Assembly: GCA_021014325.1 (NCBI GenBank)
Contig: CM037472.1
Location: 32,140,234 to 32,204,233 of the forward strand
Reading direction: 5' to 3'
Origin: Plazaster borealis
Taxonomy: Eukaryota; Echinodermata; Asteroidea; Forcipulatida; Labidiasteridae
Length of the DNA: 64,000 nucleotides
In this document: positions 1 to 13,400 of the stretch, in pieces
Layout of the letters: the number at the start of each line of letters is the position of its first letter
Numbering within the stretch: position 1 is the first letter of the stretch
Position numbers and translations under genes: made by a program
Notes under the pieces: model-generated
The model's input: only the letters and a program-made list of their open reading frames with translations
Told to the model about the DNA's origin: nothing
Database searches by the model: none

Positions 1-322
1 TAACCGCTCCAGATTTTCAGCAATATCTCAAAAACGCTACAACCTTTTCAAATGAAATTTTCACAGGTTAGTTTACAGTATACAACTATATAGGTTTGAA
101 ACAAACAGTTGGCTCCAATAGACCTTTATCACGGTGCGGCCATCTTGATTTTCTCCCATTCAAACCAATGTAAACAAACTTAGGCTGGAATGGAAAAATA
201 GTCTGGTTCCTTTTTGTACAATGAATATTAGCATTCATTACTATTATTGGATACAGGGAACATGACCAAGATGGCGGCAGTGTGATAAAGGTCAATTACC
301 AAACGTGTACGATGTCTTTAAA
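1..322. mobile_element. MITE fragment (CGTTTGGTAAT-ended family) cut by window edge, with nested insertion
   Basis: This matches, in reverse orientation, the intact element at 58676-59048: both have the block AAAATTTCATTTGAAAAGG-type core, then the end ATTACCAAACGTGTACGATG. The left part lies outside the window. At 121-293 it is interrupted by a different inverted-repeat element. Non-autonomous: no coding capacity. Confidence 0.75.
121..293. mobile_element. MITE with GACCTTTATCA termini, nested copy
   Basis: About 173 bp with inverted ends: GACCTTTATCACGGTGCGG on the left and its imperfect complement ending TGATAAAGGTC on the right. Subterminal CCATCTTG / CAAGATGG blocks are also inverted. 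It sits inside another MITE, so it inserted later. A second copy lies at 50790-50960. Confidence 0.75.
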
Positions 323-2092
323 GCCCAATGTCACTTTCTGTCTCTGTGAAACAAATATGTACATGTATACTGAAGTGAACAGTACGAGATAATTTATTCC
401 TACCACAATCAAATATATGTTTTTGTAGGCCCTGGGTTAACATTTCTACACAAGTATGTGTGTAAACGGATCATAATTAACATTATATATCAAATTAGTC
501 AAGGCAATTAAAGAAGGGTACACCATTATGCAGCAGTGGCAATACTCAGACATGTCTATTTTATGGAGTGGGCCAATGAACTCAATAATGAAATATCTGC
601 TCAACTGCGGGCATTAAATGAATTTGGCTCCCAACCATTAGGTTGGGTATGCACGCACAGTTGCACACGTATGACCTGGTGATTGGCAAGATATGGGCAG
701 TTACTAGCGGGCGTATTGATTACTGAAGAATGCGCAACATTATATATACAGAAGGGACACTGACCGCAGCCTCATTAAAATACATGGATCTTATCCATTT
801 GAAAATTTGTATACTTAAAAAATTAATGCTTTATTCATACTGGCGTTGACACTTTAAGTGCTGTTATGTACAGTACATTGTTAGAAAGAAGAACAATAAG
901 AACACAACCAACAAAATGAATGTGATAGTTTTACATTTTGAAATTATACTGTAAAACAAACATGTACTATCTTGTATTTATTCTTTTTATACAAGTTCAC
1001 CCCCCCCCTAAACAAGACTAAAAGCCACTCTTGGTAAGGGGGTACAAGAAGAAAATATATAAGATGAAAATAAATCGGGAGCTGAATGTAGGAGTTGATA
1101 TTCCTCTTAAAACAGTCTAGATTGTAGGATGAAGGGAAACATGCACCAGGCAAGGAGTTCCAAAGAGATGCAGTACGTGGAGTATATTTAGTTGATAGTA
1201 CAATGTACATTATTTTTCATATAATATTCATATCTGAGATTTCTATATAAAGAAAGAAGACAACGTAATTTGTTTGTAAATGGTAAGATTCAACGACTCA
1301 CTACATAATGTAGTACCTAAATCCCAAAATTCTCCACATACATAGATTCAAGCATTTGACGTTTTGAGTGAAGGGAGCCTGATGTAGATTGTACCTGTAG
1401 GTCCTTCACATTGACAGGCCGATTTAGCCTGACCTCTACGGCCTGACTGATCAAGTGATGGGCCCATCAAGGAGATGCACTGTGTATACAATGACCAAGC
1501 CTGCCAGAGAATCTTGACGTTCACAAGTATCATCAGAAAAGGTCACCTTGGTGTGATTATTGAGGGAAAAGTTGCCAAATGAGTCAACCTGTTTTTGACA
1601 CAAATCCAAATCCTGCGGTTACGTTTAGTCTTTCCATGGAGGTAGAATTAGGTCTTTCTGTGTTAGTCCACTTCATGACATTCCTTTATGTGTTTTTTGC
1701 CTCGCCCATGGACAGCTGTATGCAAATAAGGCATACAGAATTGATATCTATCTTAATATAATCTAAATATAATCTTGACCCAAAAAAAGCAGATGGTACT
1801 TTATCTGACATGAAATACAATCACATTAATCAGTGTTTATCTTGTATGCTCATCATGTACAAAAAAACCTCTACATCTCAATTATAAAGGCTTGGTATCA
1901 GTATGCAGTATTTCAACAAAGGCCTTTAACTCAATGGTAGATTTGAGCAAGAAATCCAAAACGGAAATGAAACGAAAATAAATCCTCAAATAAGAACATG
2001 TTCAGGGTTCACCCCATTGACTGATCATTCTATCAACTTTGTATGGTGTGTATACATTCTGCCTGCCTGCAACACATTCATTTTAAAGATAT
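323..2092. other. Non-coding stretch, no feature seen
   Basis: AT-rich DNA with short frames only. I see no gene, repeat family or RNA gene that I can support. Confidence 0.5.
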
Positions 2093-2480
2093 TATTTTAT
2101 ACAGGATTGACAAGGATAAAACACATCATTATTTTATTTCAGTCTGAAAGTTTACTGATTATGAAGTTCATAATAGAACCTTTTTTTTCTGTGAAATATT
2201 TCCCTCTGAAATGAAGTCATATTAGAGAAAACTATATCTGAAAACCTATTAAAAAAAATTTAAAAATGCAATCAGCTAATTTCGGTTGTTACTTCCAAAT
2301 TTAAGGACAATGTGTTTACAAGCAGGAAATTGTGCATGGTTTTTCACTATTTTCTCCTCACACAACAAATTAAGCCCATATTTTCACAGGTTTGTTATTT
2401 CATGTAGGCCTATATGGTTGATCACACAAAACATGAACACTGTCTACAACTCTTTTGACTATTTGGTAACTCAACCTCAG
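2093..2480. mobile_element. MITE, TACAGGATTGG-ended family, right end decayed
   Basis: It begins TTAAAGATATTATTTTATAC and shares long stretches with the intact copy at 54361-54721, including AGTCTGAAA, GATTATGAAG, the TTCACAGGTTTGTTATTTC core and AACATGAACACTGTCT. The right terminal repeat cannot be recognised, so the end is approximate. Confidence 0.65.
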
Positions 2481-3224
2481 CAGATTACTCCACCATTCAA
2501 GATTCAGCATTTTTGTGGTTTTGAATGATCTGCCGCCGTACATAGCCCTACATAGCCCTACATAAGCACTGCCATTCTGAGCATGATTAGATTATGTTTA
2601 TAACCATATGTTTCATTCTGTGTTCCGGAATACCGCTACAAAACTGTCCTGAAGCTTGACATCTCAGATAAAAAAACAGCCCTACTTTTTGGGGCTTAGA
2701 AAAGTGGCTTAAAAAGAAGTCCTGATGCATCCAAATTCCTTCCTGAATGATGCATCTCGCCAAACAAAAACAAAAACACATTGAGAACCCATTATTCAGT
2801 ACCATTTTTGTGTGGAAAGATCCCATGATTAGTTACCTTTTGAAATTGAATACAATGCCGGCAGAAAAAAGTGACTTATTCATCACCTGAGGTAATGATG
2901 CAAACTGCTTCAATAAAAGTTTCAAACCGGGCGTCCTTGATTTTAAACAGACGCCAGTTAGTACTAATTAATTCACATTAATGGGCAACTAATTATCTCC
3001 CAGACTATGTGACTACAAATAGCAGAGAGAATGTACAGTTACATACAAAGAGTGGTTAATCAAAACCTTACTACGGGTGCCTTGCTCTGCGACACATGAA
3101 GGGTACAATGGCCGCATAACCTCGGTGCATAATACTTTAACTTTATATAGCTAGCTGTGGTTACAGGGCAAATTTCGGCCGGTACGCCAAACAAAAAAGG
3201 GGGTTTTACTCTTTCTTTCTTTTT

Positions 3225-3437
3225 TTAAATATAAGATTTCACAAAAATCATCAAGAGAAAACCATTTAGGGCTTTTAAAACCAAGATAAACACCAAGTAG
3301 AAAACACTCTGAAGACCTTGTTTCGATTCAGCGTGCTTCGACCATGAAGGTAGGAATAGCTAGCTTCGACCAAATTACATCGAAAAAATTGGGTCCAGCA
3401 TGCCCCCCAGTTTTGAAAAAACCTGGGGAGAACCCTG
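3225..3437 (-). repeat. Dispersed repeat, reverse copy
   Basis: This contains blocks shared with 63600-63965 in opposite orientation: GGGCTTTTAAAACCAAGATA, ACACCAAGTAGAAAACA, and CCTGGGGAGAACCCTG. A shorter piece is at 58185-58255. No terminal repeats or coding capacity were recognised, so the class is unknown. Confidence 0.6.
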
Positions 3438-4970
3438 GGTTAGTTAGATCAGTTAATTAAGTAATGTGGGTTGAAATCTTGTAACAAAATTTGTGGTACT
3501 GGAAGTTTCAATGTGTCATCCATGAAAGTGTTAGTGCTTCTCTCCACCCGGTAATACAAATTAAGGCAAACGTGCATAAACTGTGGCATCAACAATATTG
3601 ATGTGCTGGCATTTGTAGAAAACCCAAACCCTCTTGTTCCTTTTTTAAATAATCTAATTCATCTAATTGCTGTTCACAAAGATCCCATAAAATACCATGG
3701 CAGATTGGCATGGTCATTTCCGGTGTCCTCTACCTTTGAAGGATTAGCAAAGATAAAGCTGGATTTTAAACGGGATCTTTAAAAACCTACCACCTGGTCC
3801 ATATTTTACAGCTCATGTATTTGCATCTCAATAGAATTACAAGTTAGCCACATGATCCAGCTATTTAAAACGCAGTTTCTGTGCGCTCCTTTAACAGCCA
3901 ATCATTACTTTATTCCTGCCAAGGTGTCAGAAATAATTTCACATTCCAGTGATTGAAGCCAAGAAAGGCTGCCCTTCCCTGACACATGTCCCCCTCACAA
4001 TGACCTGGCGTGGGGGGGGGCATGCCACCAAAAAAAAAAAAAAAAAAATCCTGAATCGGACTGAAAACACTGTACCACTGGAATTACTTTGGAGTGTTTG
4101 TATAGCCCTTTGAACTGCCACGCGCCTGAAGGGTCTTATCTATGCACCACTAACTTCATTCACAAATGGACCTAACCCACCAAAGCGTACAGTCTTTTCA
4201 TCTCAGTTTAAAGGCCTATCTATCCCTGTCCATTATTTCCCCTTTTCAGAGAGGTAAGGGTCCAGTCCTGAACCCCTATGAAAATATAGGGCAGCACCTG
4301 TATGTAAAAATATGGTAATGAGGTGATAATATGACTCAATTGGCATGGTTGGTTTCCTTCCTCCATGGATGGTCGTAATGGTACTGGTATCTCTGGCTGG
4401 GGGGTGGTCATGTATGATGTATTGTTCATGAAAGAAGTAGTACAACATTGACCACAACCTAAATTCCAGTATTTAATTATTAAATAAGTATTATTAGAGA
4501 AGTGTTTAAAATTTAAGGACTCTGCTGCTAGGGTAGAAAACGTGAGGCCATTAAGAATTTTTGGTATCAAAGTTTAGTTGGCACAAGGGCTAGTACTAAG
4601 CTTGAGAAAGTTTTTTTAAAATACATATATATAAAACATTTATAACTATAGCTTTAACTATACAGTATGCAACTTCAAATTGACCATATATGTGCATCTG
4701 TGTTTTCTAATAATGTATTTTCTCTTTTGATGACTATTTAGGCCTACACAAGTTTTTATTTATTATGATGCTTGCAATTGCTAGAGGTCTTGACTACTAG
4801 AGGAATTCAATTTTGGAAAAATATATTTGATATCATGTGACCATGAAGCTTCCTCGATCCAATGTGTCATCTGTAAGCTTTTTCTTTGACCTTTCTTATC
4901 AACATCTTAAAATTTGGATGCAGAGATGGGTGTTCACATTCAAATTCTGCTCAATCCCCAAAGTGACTTA

Positions 4971-5329
4971 AAGGTAGGGTCATATATTGGTAACTACTCC
5001 AACAATTAATGACCATAAAAACTTACTTTGTGAGAAACACTGCAGCTGTTAATAGTATAAACTATTTTAAGGAAGGATTCCCTTCATAGTAATATGGTTT
5101 GGATAATTTTTCACTTTAAAAAAACATTTGAATCTGAGAAACGATTCATCTCAGATTTCTGAAGTTTGATGTCCGTTCTTGTTGAATTACCGTGGTCCAG
5201 TATTTGGCTGTTTTCTCAGCAAGTAGATGCTGTATTCAGCTAAAACTTCACATGTGACTTTTATTGTATCTTTCTGTATAATTTTTTGCCTATAAATCAG
5301 CATTACGTTGACAATTTATGACCCTACCT
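4971..5329. mobile_element. MITE with AAGGTAGGGTCATA termini
   Basis: About 359 bp. The left end AAGGTAGGGTCATA is mirrored by TATGACCCTACCT at the right. Other copies or parts lie at 41710-41960, 49022-49467, 59590-59872 and 60771-60850. It has no coding capacity and is not part of a gene. Confidence 0.8.
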
Positions 5330-5785
5330 GAGGAGGACTCTGTTGTGTACTGTAGCGGATTAAATTCACCGCCAGTAGAAATTAGGAATACGAACAACTA
5401 AAATCACTAAGAGAAATCGAGAACAGAATAATTGAAACAAGATGGAAACGAAATGCCGATACATAGTTATATTTTATCCCTTAACGGGACCATCCAAACA
5501 ACGTATACCAAATGACAAGGCTTTTTGCCACAAAGGAAAATACTAAACAAAGTCTGGCAAAGCAAAGATTTCGGGACACTCCTAAACTAAAATAAATAAA
5601 TGGTATTACCTTAATAATGGTCGGATGACTGGCTGCAACTTAAACAACTTAAACAACCCAACTTTATACAGAAAAACTAACACCCAGCCTCCGACCACAA
5701 CCTCCTGCTCCCTGCCACAGGACAAGACTGCCACCCCGAGCTCTAAGGCCCAGTGGTTTTATTAGAGTGGTCTGTAAGATTAACA

Positions 5786-6032
5786 ATAACCATTAACTGC
5801 ATTCCTTCTCCCAGATAGGGAGAACTGGAATGTCTAATTATTACAAGACAATTACAAATAACTGCATTCCTTCTCCCAGACCGAGAAATTGGAATGACTC
5901 TTAAATATTACAAGACAATAACTGCATTCCTTCTCCCCGACTGAGAAACTGGAATGACTCTTAAATATTACAAGACAATAACCAATAACTGCATTCCTTC
6001 TCCCCGACTGAGAAACTGGAATGACTCTTAAT
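5786..6032. repeat. Four-copy minisatellite with hairpin-forming unit
   Basis: Four tandem units of about 60-67 bp, with ACTGCATTCCTTCTCC starting at 5796, 5861, 5921 and 5988. Each unit holds an inverted pair, CATTCCTTCTCCC followed by GAGAA(A)CTGGAATG, able to form a hairpin. Units 2-4 are more alike than unit 1. No gene overlaps it. Confidence 0.85.
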
Positions 6033-7483
6033 CATCTTATCCATCACACTACTCTACCACTGTATCTAGTCAAAGACACACTGCTGATAGTGATAACCAA
6101 TCAAAATTCTGGTCCTAAACAACCCGTAAAATTTATCCAATTTATTCCATGAGAAGGAAATAAGTGATGAAAGCAGACCACAATGCTTGAGAATGAGTCC
6201 CGTGGGAGTGTCGTTGCAAGAGTTAATAATATCCACATTGTTCCGATATGTGCACTATGTTCACAAGTCCACAGGGAGTGCAGTAAACTCACAGAGTATC
6301 CCAATTAACATGCTTTAAGTACCCTGATTTGAGCTGCTTCTCCCAATGGAGGTATTAACAGTCCTCATTTGGGGCATCCTTGGGTAAAAAAAACCCACAC
6401 TGTTGTCGTCTGTGAAAACATTTATGATGGACATGCCCATGATTTCTTATGACTTCTAAATACACAGTTCATATGCATAGATTCTAGCCACTGTATACAC
6501 CAAACAATGTACGGTTGTATTTTATACATGTAGGCAGGCTTAAGTTTCCATGTAAGCCATGGTGTTTTGTCGACAGATTTTAATATTAAAAGATTCAGCA
6601 CACTACACATGTATCTATCAACTGTGCATGTATGAACAAGTCCTATGCAGGTTGATGCCCCATAATTACAGAGCATAACCTTGTTTACAACCAAAACAGG
6701 TATTTACTACGAGTAACATGTGCCTGTAAGAATAATCACGAGACTTCTATTCTAAAGATCTTAGCTCACAGCCCCATGTTCCAGCAGTGCCAACGTCCCG
6801 GATGGACATTTTTATTAATAGATGTTTAGTTGTAACATGAAATTCCCTGAGTCTTCTGTTTCCTGTTTTTCCAAGGAAAACTTCACTATTAGTGGCCACC
6901 TGGTCATCAGGATTATCTCTCGGCTCTATTTATGGGGGGGGAATTAATGCACTACATGTAAGTCATAAGTTTGAAAGTGTGTGTGTGGGTGTCAAGATTC
7001 ATTTTTAGATAGTGACAGATTCTCTACAGAAATACATAATATCCAGTGGGCGTTTAGTACACAGCTCAGCCATTTTGTTTAACGTTCCCCCTGTCTGCCC
7101 GATAATACATCTTACTTTGGGTACTTTCCGGTTCTCCACCTATAACAGCTAATAAGAGCATGGCCTTTTGTATGAACTTTTTCCCCACATAGCTTTTGTA
7201 TTGAAACTCATCTCATTCCCGACGCAGCTGGCAAATGGGAACGCAATACAAAGTGCACAGTAACCAAAAATTAAGAGTGGAAGTGAACATTGAACGGAAC
7301 GACCCTTAGATACAGAATCGGCACTTCATATTAATCACAGAACCTGACAAAAGATAATGTGTGTATACAGTCCATAGAGTTAGTACAATTCATCCGCCTA
7401 CACTGTACATGGAATTTCCCCTTTTTTTCAAAATTGAAGTATTTGGGCAAAGGGATGGACAGGGTCACTACATAGAGTCATTA
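6033..7483. other. Non-coding stretch, no feature seen
   Basis: AT-rich DNA with short frames only. Nothing that I can support as a gene or repeat. Confidence 0.45.
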
Positions 7484-7972
7484 AAAGAGGGGCTCCGAGG
7501 TCGAATTCAGTTTCATGATCCACTCATTTTCCAATAGATATGAAAATGGGGGGAAATTACAAGTTTCTAGCCTCACGTTAAAACCACTGTCTTTGATACC
7601 CTTCAATAACAATTTTTTTCAAAATCCAAAAACGTTCGATGACGCCACATTACAAACATATGGTATGTACATTTTTCCTACAAAGAATTTTCACTTCATT
7701 CCTGAATTTTGATGATAATCAAACGGCGTTGAATTTGAACTTTTGACTGGCGCAGAAATTCCTCATTGGAATGCACCGACCCATTTACTTTTGTTGTCCG
7801 ATGACATCGTGTTTCAAAGTTTCGCTCTGAGAGAGTATCAAATAAATTGATATTTTAAACCATTTTAACGTGAGGTTAGACACTTGTAACTTGTTCTCCA
7901 CTTTCATAAGGACTCTATCTATTGGAAAATAGGTGCATCACATAACTCAATTTGACCTTGGAGCCCCTTTTT
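7484..7972. mobile_element. MITE with long inverted repeats (GGGGCTCC ends)
   Basis: About 490 bp. The left part AAGAGGGGCTCCGAGGTC, then ATTTTCCAATAGATA and CCTCACGTTAAAA, is repeated in inverted order at the right (TTTTAACGTGAGGTTAGA, TATCTATTGGAAAAT, TTGGAGCCCCTTT). The terminal repeats exceed 100 bp, so the element can fold on itself. Copies lie at 10034-10494, 29109-29580 and 45813-46040. Confidence 0.85.
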
Positions 7973-8596
7973 GAAAGTCTTCCACCAAAGAGTTGAAGCA
8001 GAGGATCTAAATGCACAATGTTCTCTGAAGAGACTAGAGGTATCATGAGAGACAGTACTAATCAAGAATGTCTCTCCCATGAGCCAAACCACCTTCTTGA
8101 TCTGCTAGACCAGTGCATGTTTGTGTTATTTTACCTACATGCATGAACTGTCATGGCTCATCTGAACAGGTATGCCTGATGCATTCTTAGCATCTGTGGG
8201 AGTCTGTGGCCCCATCTTGTTTGTTTCATGCTGGATGACAGTGTGCCTGGCTACATCACAAACATTCTCCCTGCATTGGACGTGTGTACATAGTGTTCGG
8301 ATTCTTGGAAAAAATGCCAGGGCTATTTCGTTCTGTGTATGGTACACATCTCCAAGTAAACTGACAAAAGTTTGAATCATATTACACATTCCTAATCGTA
8401 GACTCTCACAACAAGCCCCGTGATGTACATAAGACGTAATCAATTAAAAGATCTAGAAATAATATCTAGTTTACATGATGCTGCTGGAATAAAACACTTA
8501 ATACAAGTTCCTTTCATGGTAAGATCAGGCTTATTTCAATTGCTTTGAAAAACATCTTATTCAGCCTTCAGGGAGTTCAGTTGCCTTGGAGTAGTT

Positions 8597-8947
8597 AAAG
8601 GCATCGTACACGTTTGGAAATTGTGAAAGACCAGTGTTCTCACTTGGTGTATCCCAACATATGCATAAAATAACAAGCCTGTGAAAATTTGGGCTCAATT
8701 GGTCATCAAAGTTGCAAGAAAATGATGACAGAAAAAACACCCTAACCCTTGTTGTACAAATTTGTGTGCTTTCAGATAGAATAATAACAACTTCTTGCAA
8801 GAAGTTTTTATTATTTTAGTGAAAATTTACCTCTTTCTCAAAAACTACATTACTTCAGAGGGAGTCGTTTCTCACAATGTTTTATACTAAGTCAGTTTTT
8901 ATGCTAATATATACTTTGAGTAATTACCAAACGTGTACAATGCCTTT
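8597..8947. mobile_element. MITE, GTACACGTTTGG-ended family
   Basis: About 350 bp with ends AAAGGCATCGTACACGTTTGG and CCAAACGTGTACAATGCCTTT. The centre contains the perfect palindrome AACTTCTTGCAAGAAGTT. Further copies lie at 17100-17467, 30943-31283 and, in reverse, 61493-61875. Confidence 0.9.
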
Positions 8948-9313
8948 AAGCTCCTAATTGATGAAGGTGCTTTGTAGGCAATTCCCTATTCATTACATTA
9001 TTATTGCAGTAAATGTCATAATGTCAATACACAATGTCATGCAACTTGTACGTCCCATTAGGTCCGTCCTTTACAAATGTCAAACTCAAATATAAAAATA
9101 TGAAAATATATTTAAAGGTTGATTCTGATTGCGTACATTTTTGTGAGAAATTTGCAGTGAAGGTTATGAAAACACTTGCCACTTATGCAAACCTAATCAA
9201 CACCTACATTGAATAAAATTTCAGCACTGACCAAAGAAGAGCCACAGCGATACAGAAGCAACAACTTAAATGTCACCAATGTGCGTTCCCCTTAGAACCC
9301 AAATTGAATCCAC

Positions 9314-9495
9314 CTGCCTCCGTTCACACATTTGTCATGGTCTGCAATTGGTTTCCCTGGGTGTCTAACTTCAAATAGGATCTGCATCACCGGGACAAAC
9401 ACCTCAAATTGGCGAAACACCCGCAGAGTGCCGAGGAAGGAACGGTCAGTAGCATCGCCCAGGCCCAAGACAAAGTAATTTCCTGACCGATCCAT
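9314..9495 (-). CDS. Possible isolated exon (weak)
   Basis: A minus-strand open stretch from an ATG at 9495 to a plausible donor (GGCAG|GTGGAT), about 60 residues. It starts MDRSGNYFVLGLGDATDRSF, passes FRQFEVFVPVMQILFEV and ends DHDKCVNGG. The composition is protein-like and less AT-rich than the surroundings, but there is no connected exon, promoter or recognised motif. It could equally be a conserved non-coding element. Confidence 0.15.
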
Positions 9496-10033
9496 CCATC
9501 ATCATGGTCTCCTCAGTTTATTGAACCGTGTGGAAACTGGATAGCCATGATAGATAAGGAAAAGAGGTTGCCACGAGTGATTGCTTTTGAAACCCTCCCC
9601 CTTATCCATAAAAAGCAGGGCTGTAATCAAATTGACACTGGTTTGATTGCATTGATGTCATCGTAACTGCTATTAGGATTGAGGGGGGGTGGTTTATATT
9701 CTACATCATCATGGTGACCATCATTCATGGCCGCCGTCATCATCAACAGACAACGGAGTGAGAAGGGTCCCCCTGTGGAATACAATGAAGCTTTCCTGTG
9801 CTGCTTCAAGTACTCATATAAATGAAGGACAAATCTTATGTTCTCCAACCACAGATTTCTAACATAAAAGCCATATTGGTAAAGACAAATCATGAATGGC
9901 TCAGATGCTTTGTATCAAACTGCATATATTTTGTGGAAAATCGATACATACGTTTCTATCAAAACAGAACTTCAATGCATGAACACAAGACTAAACACAG
10001 TAAAACAGTAAAATACATATATGGATGTTTCAT

Positions 10034-10494
10034 TAAAGAGGGCCACCAAGGTCGTTATCAGTTTTGTGATGCACTTATTTTCCAATAGATAGAGTCCTTA
10101 TGAAAGCGGGGAAAAATTACAAGTCTTTCACCTCACGTTAAAATGGGGTACAATGCCAAGTGCTGTCTGTAATACCCTTCGAGTGCAATTTTTGTCAAAA
10201 TCCAAAAAACATTTGATGCCTCATTTCATTTATATGGGTCTGCACATTTATGAAATAGTTCATTCCTGAATTTGTATGATTTTTATTCAACAAGGCATTG
10301 AATTTGACCTTTTGACTGAAACACAAATTCCTGTTTGGAGTGTACAGACTAATTTGTAGTTGATATCCGATGGCGTCATGATTCAAATGTTGCTCTGAAA
10401 TAGTACACCATTTTAACATGAGGTTAGAGATTTGTAATTCTTTCCCCACTTTCATGAGTGCATCACAGAAATGAATTTAACATTGGAGCCCCTT
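10034..10494. mobile_element. MITE with long inverted repeats, second copy
   Basis: The same family as 7484-7972. It shows the ATTTTCCAATAGATAGAGTC and CCTCACGTTAAAATGG blocks on the left and the inverted TTTTAACATGAGGTTAGA and TTGGAGCCCCTTG blocks on the right. The right copy lacks part of the CTATTGGAAAAT segment. Confidence 0.8.
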
Positions 10495-13400
10495 GTTAAT
10501 TATTAAGAGCAACAATAACAATTTCAGAACATTTAATAGGACCAAAATTTGAATACTGGAAATGGTTGCCAGTGCAGAAAACAAATAGACAATGAAGAAA
10601 TTCCTACCATCTGCCTCAATGATGTCAATCATTAGAGGTATTTTGCAAAAGAAATATCTAACACCATTGTAAGTGATATCACTGAAGTCACTATGCAGAT
10701 TTTTGTCTCTGTGTGTAACTAATACATTGTGTTTGTGTGTAACAAAACCATGTGATGGTAGAAAAAGGATTGACATTTGAAAAATCTTTGTACACAAGCG
10801 CCCATCTGCTCTGTGAGAGAGCAAGAGTGATCAAAGGCCATTAAAAGGTGTGTACAAATCAAACTTCAAGCCTAACACTGTATGCCACACTCAGAACATG
10901 TGTGATGTCTGTGCGCTACGGATGTACTATGCTCGCATACAGACTCAAACAAACCTTTAGAAATAAATTCAAAGTTAATTCAAAATTAGTTGACATGATA
11001 TCCAGGCACTGCTAAGAATTCCTCCCGATTGTGACCTTCTATGAATCACATACATACGGCAAGGCCACACACAACATCAGTTCCTAATGCACTTCGCTTT
11101 GAAAGTCAGCAATGCAATTTGATCTTGTGAACTCCGGTTTAATGAGTTCTGAGATGTTTTAATTAAGTAGTGATTGGTTGCAATCACGGCATCATTGAAG
11201 AGTCGGTGGCACCAACGCAGAGAGCTGGACATTACCCCAATGTGATGAGAGAACATTGAATGTAGTATTCTTCCCCCCCAAGGGGTTTTCAGGAGACCCA
11301 AGTTTTGCACCGTGGATAAGCCGATTTGCATCCAAGAGGAAGAGACTTAGCGGCATAGGATTCAGTGACCAAGAAGGACCAATTTAGAAGTACAAAGCCC
11401 CTATCCAGACAGTCCAATTGCATCATGTTCTACCCACAAGATGTTTGTCTTGATGGCAGCTGCCAAAGAACATTAAGCTCTTCTAAGCCAGGAGTGGTTT
11501 CAATTTCCCCGAGTGCCATTTTTTTCCCTCATTGCATCATTCCCAATCGCATAACCCCTTGAGATATTTGTCGAGCCGAGGTGAAAGTTATGGTGAAAGT
11601 ACATTATGTCCTGGAACCCGTCACAAATTATGTCATGCTACGGAACTGCCCAACAGTACAGCTACATTCAGACTGATCGATTCCATTAGCGTACATTTTG
11701 TAGCTCACAAAACAAATCATAAATGTAAACAATAATTTCAGGCATCTGACATTGCTTTAGTCCCACAAGATCAAACAGCTCCGCAATGAACTGGAATTGG
11801 CAGGTACATGTATTGTCTGGGAGGATGTACGCCAAATGTTAAAACACTTCCTAAATGAGGAAACTTTACACTTATTTGTTGATCAGTTTCACTCTGGTTT
11901 CACACATTAAAAACCTTTCTGGTATATGAGTCACTTGCCTTGCATTCAGAGGGAGAGTTTGAGAAAAAGGGAAGTTCAAATGTGTTTAGATATATTTTCC
12001 TGTGCGATTTCAAACTCTTTTAAAGTCTCAAACACATGCAGTACATGATAAAATACCTATTATGACAAAGTTGTATTGGCAGCAGCATGGAGGTGGCAGC
12101 AGTAATGTTCATTGCGCGTGTACATGTAGGCCTACTTGGTATGTCTTCAGAACATTTTGTCCCTGCATTTGTCATATCCCAGAGCATTTCTTGTTGGACA
12201 TGTCCAATGAGGAGTAGTCAAATTTTAACATTGATATCATGTAATCAAAACATAGCAAGATGCTACACAGTGCATTTAAATTCATTTAAAGTAAACCCTC
12301 CTTGTTGAGATTACACATGACTTTTCCGACAAAGGAAATCCCCCAGAATGCAAAACATATGATTTTGTTTTTCCCCCGACAAAGAAAAACCTCCCACTAT
12401 GCTTACAGCGACTAAATCTTAGAAGAATCTTGACCTGTGCGTTGATAACAAGTGAATACATCAAAGAATTTGCATTTAATTTGCTCCATTTATTCCAATA
12501 CTTAGTTGGTAATGCACTCACTGGAGTGCAGAGTACTGCATCCTCAGGGATTGTGTACTTTCCAGCAAGGGTCAAATGAAGGCAGATCACTTGGTATAGG
12601 TTGAACAATTCACCTCACGCTGTCACAGCGTTTCTTATACAGTGTAACATGCAGGGAGACATGTTGTAGGCCTACCTCTGTGATACTTTTTTTTTCACAC
12701 TTTTTTTTCTTCCATTCTTTGCCATGGTGAATGTCTGTGTGGTTGAGTTTTCAGCCTCAATGGGTGCACTTTTCGCCTTTATTATGCTGACTTGCGCCTC
12801 TTGTGGATTGATTTCAGAAGCATGGACAGGGACAGCTGCGATTGAAATCAAATGTTCCCTCTTTGGAGAAGCCAGTCATTACGCTCGGGGATGGACCCTA
12901 TACTTGGTTTGTCTCAAATAGCCCCAAAATAATGCATCTTTTCTTTCCATCTTCCCCACACACTGAAGCATTGAAGTGAAGGTTTTTTTTTTTCAAGACA
13001 TGATATAAAATGGTTTCCCCATGAATGGAATTTGAAGGAAATACACGTATTAAGCCTAAATGCTTCTTTTCCATATAAAGATGCAATGAGTTATGTTTTT
13101 TCGGGTAGAGTTTCCACGGAATTAAGGAACTCTGCACAAAAGTATTTACGATTTCATTGATACTGCACAAATTCTAAAAAATGTTAAATAAAGAAAGGAA
13201 TGAGGCACTTATTGTTTGGTTCAATGATTTATCCTCTGAAAAGAATGTGCCTTCAATTATACCCAAGTTTCTAAATGGTCAAGGTAAATTCTTTACAAAT
13301 ATAGAACAAGTGACTAATTTCAGTTTACTGATGCAGTTATTCACAGGATTACATTAAGTGGCTTTAATGTTTACACAGGGGCCCAAGAGAGGTCATGAAT

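Noticed and set aside
4220..4570. Frame of 116 codons on the minus strand
   Set aside because: No splice signals or recognisable domain; frames of 110-120 codons occur many times here by chance.
8135..8443. Overlapping open frames on both strands at 8.1-8.4 kb
   Set aside because: Neither strand shows splice sites or motifs; open frames on both strands in a GC-richer patch are expected by chance.
8561..8800. A recurring peptide (FHRxVIS-type) in frames at 2.3, 8.6, 17.1, 42.2 and 54.6 kb that looks like a protein family
   Set aside because: All five lie in MITEs and translate the same shared DNA core (TTCACAGGTTTGTTATTTC). It is repeat sequence, in both orientations, not a gene family.
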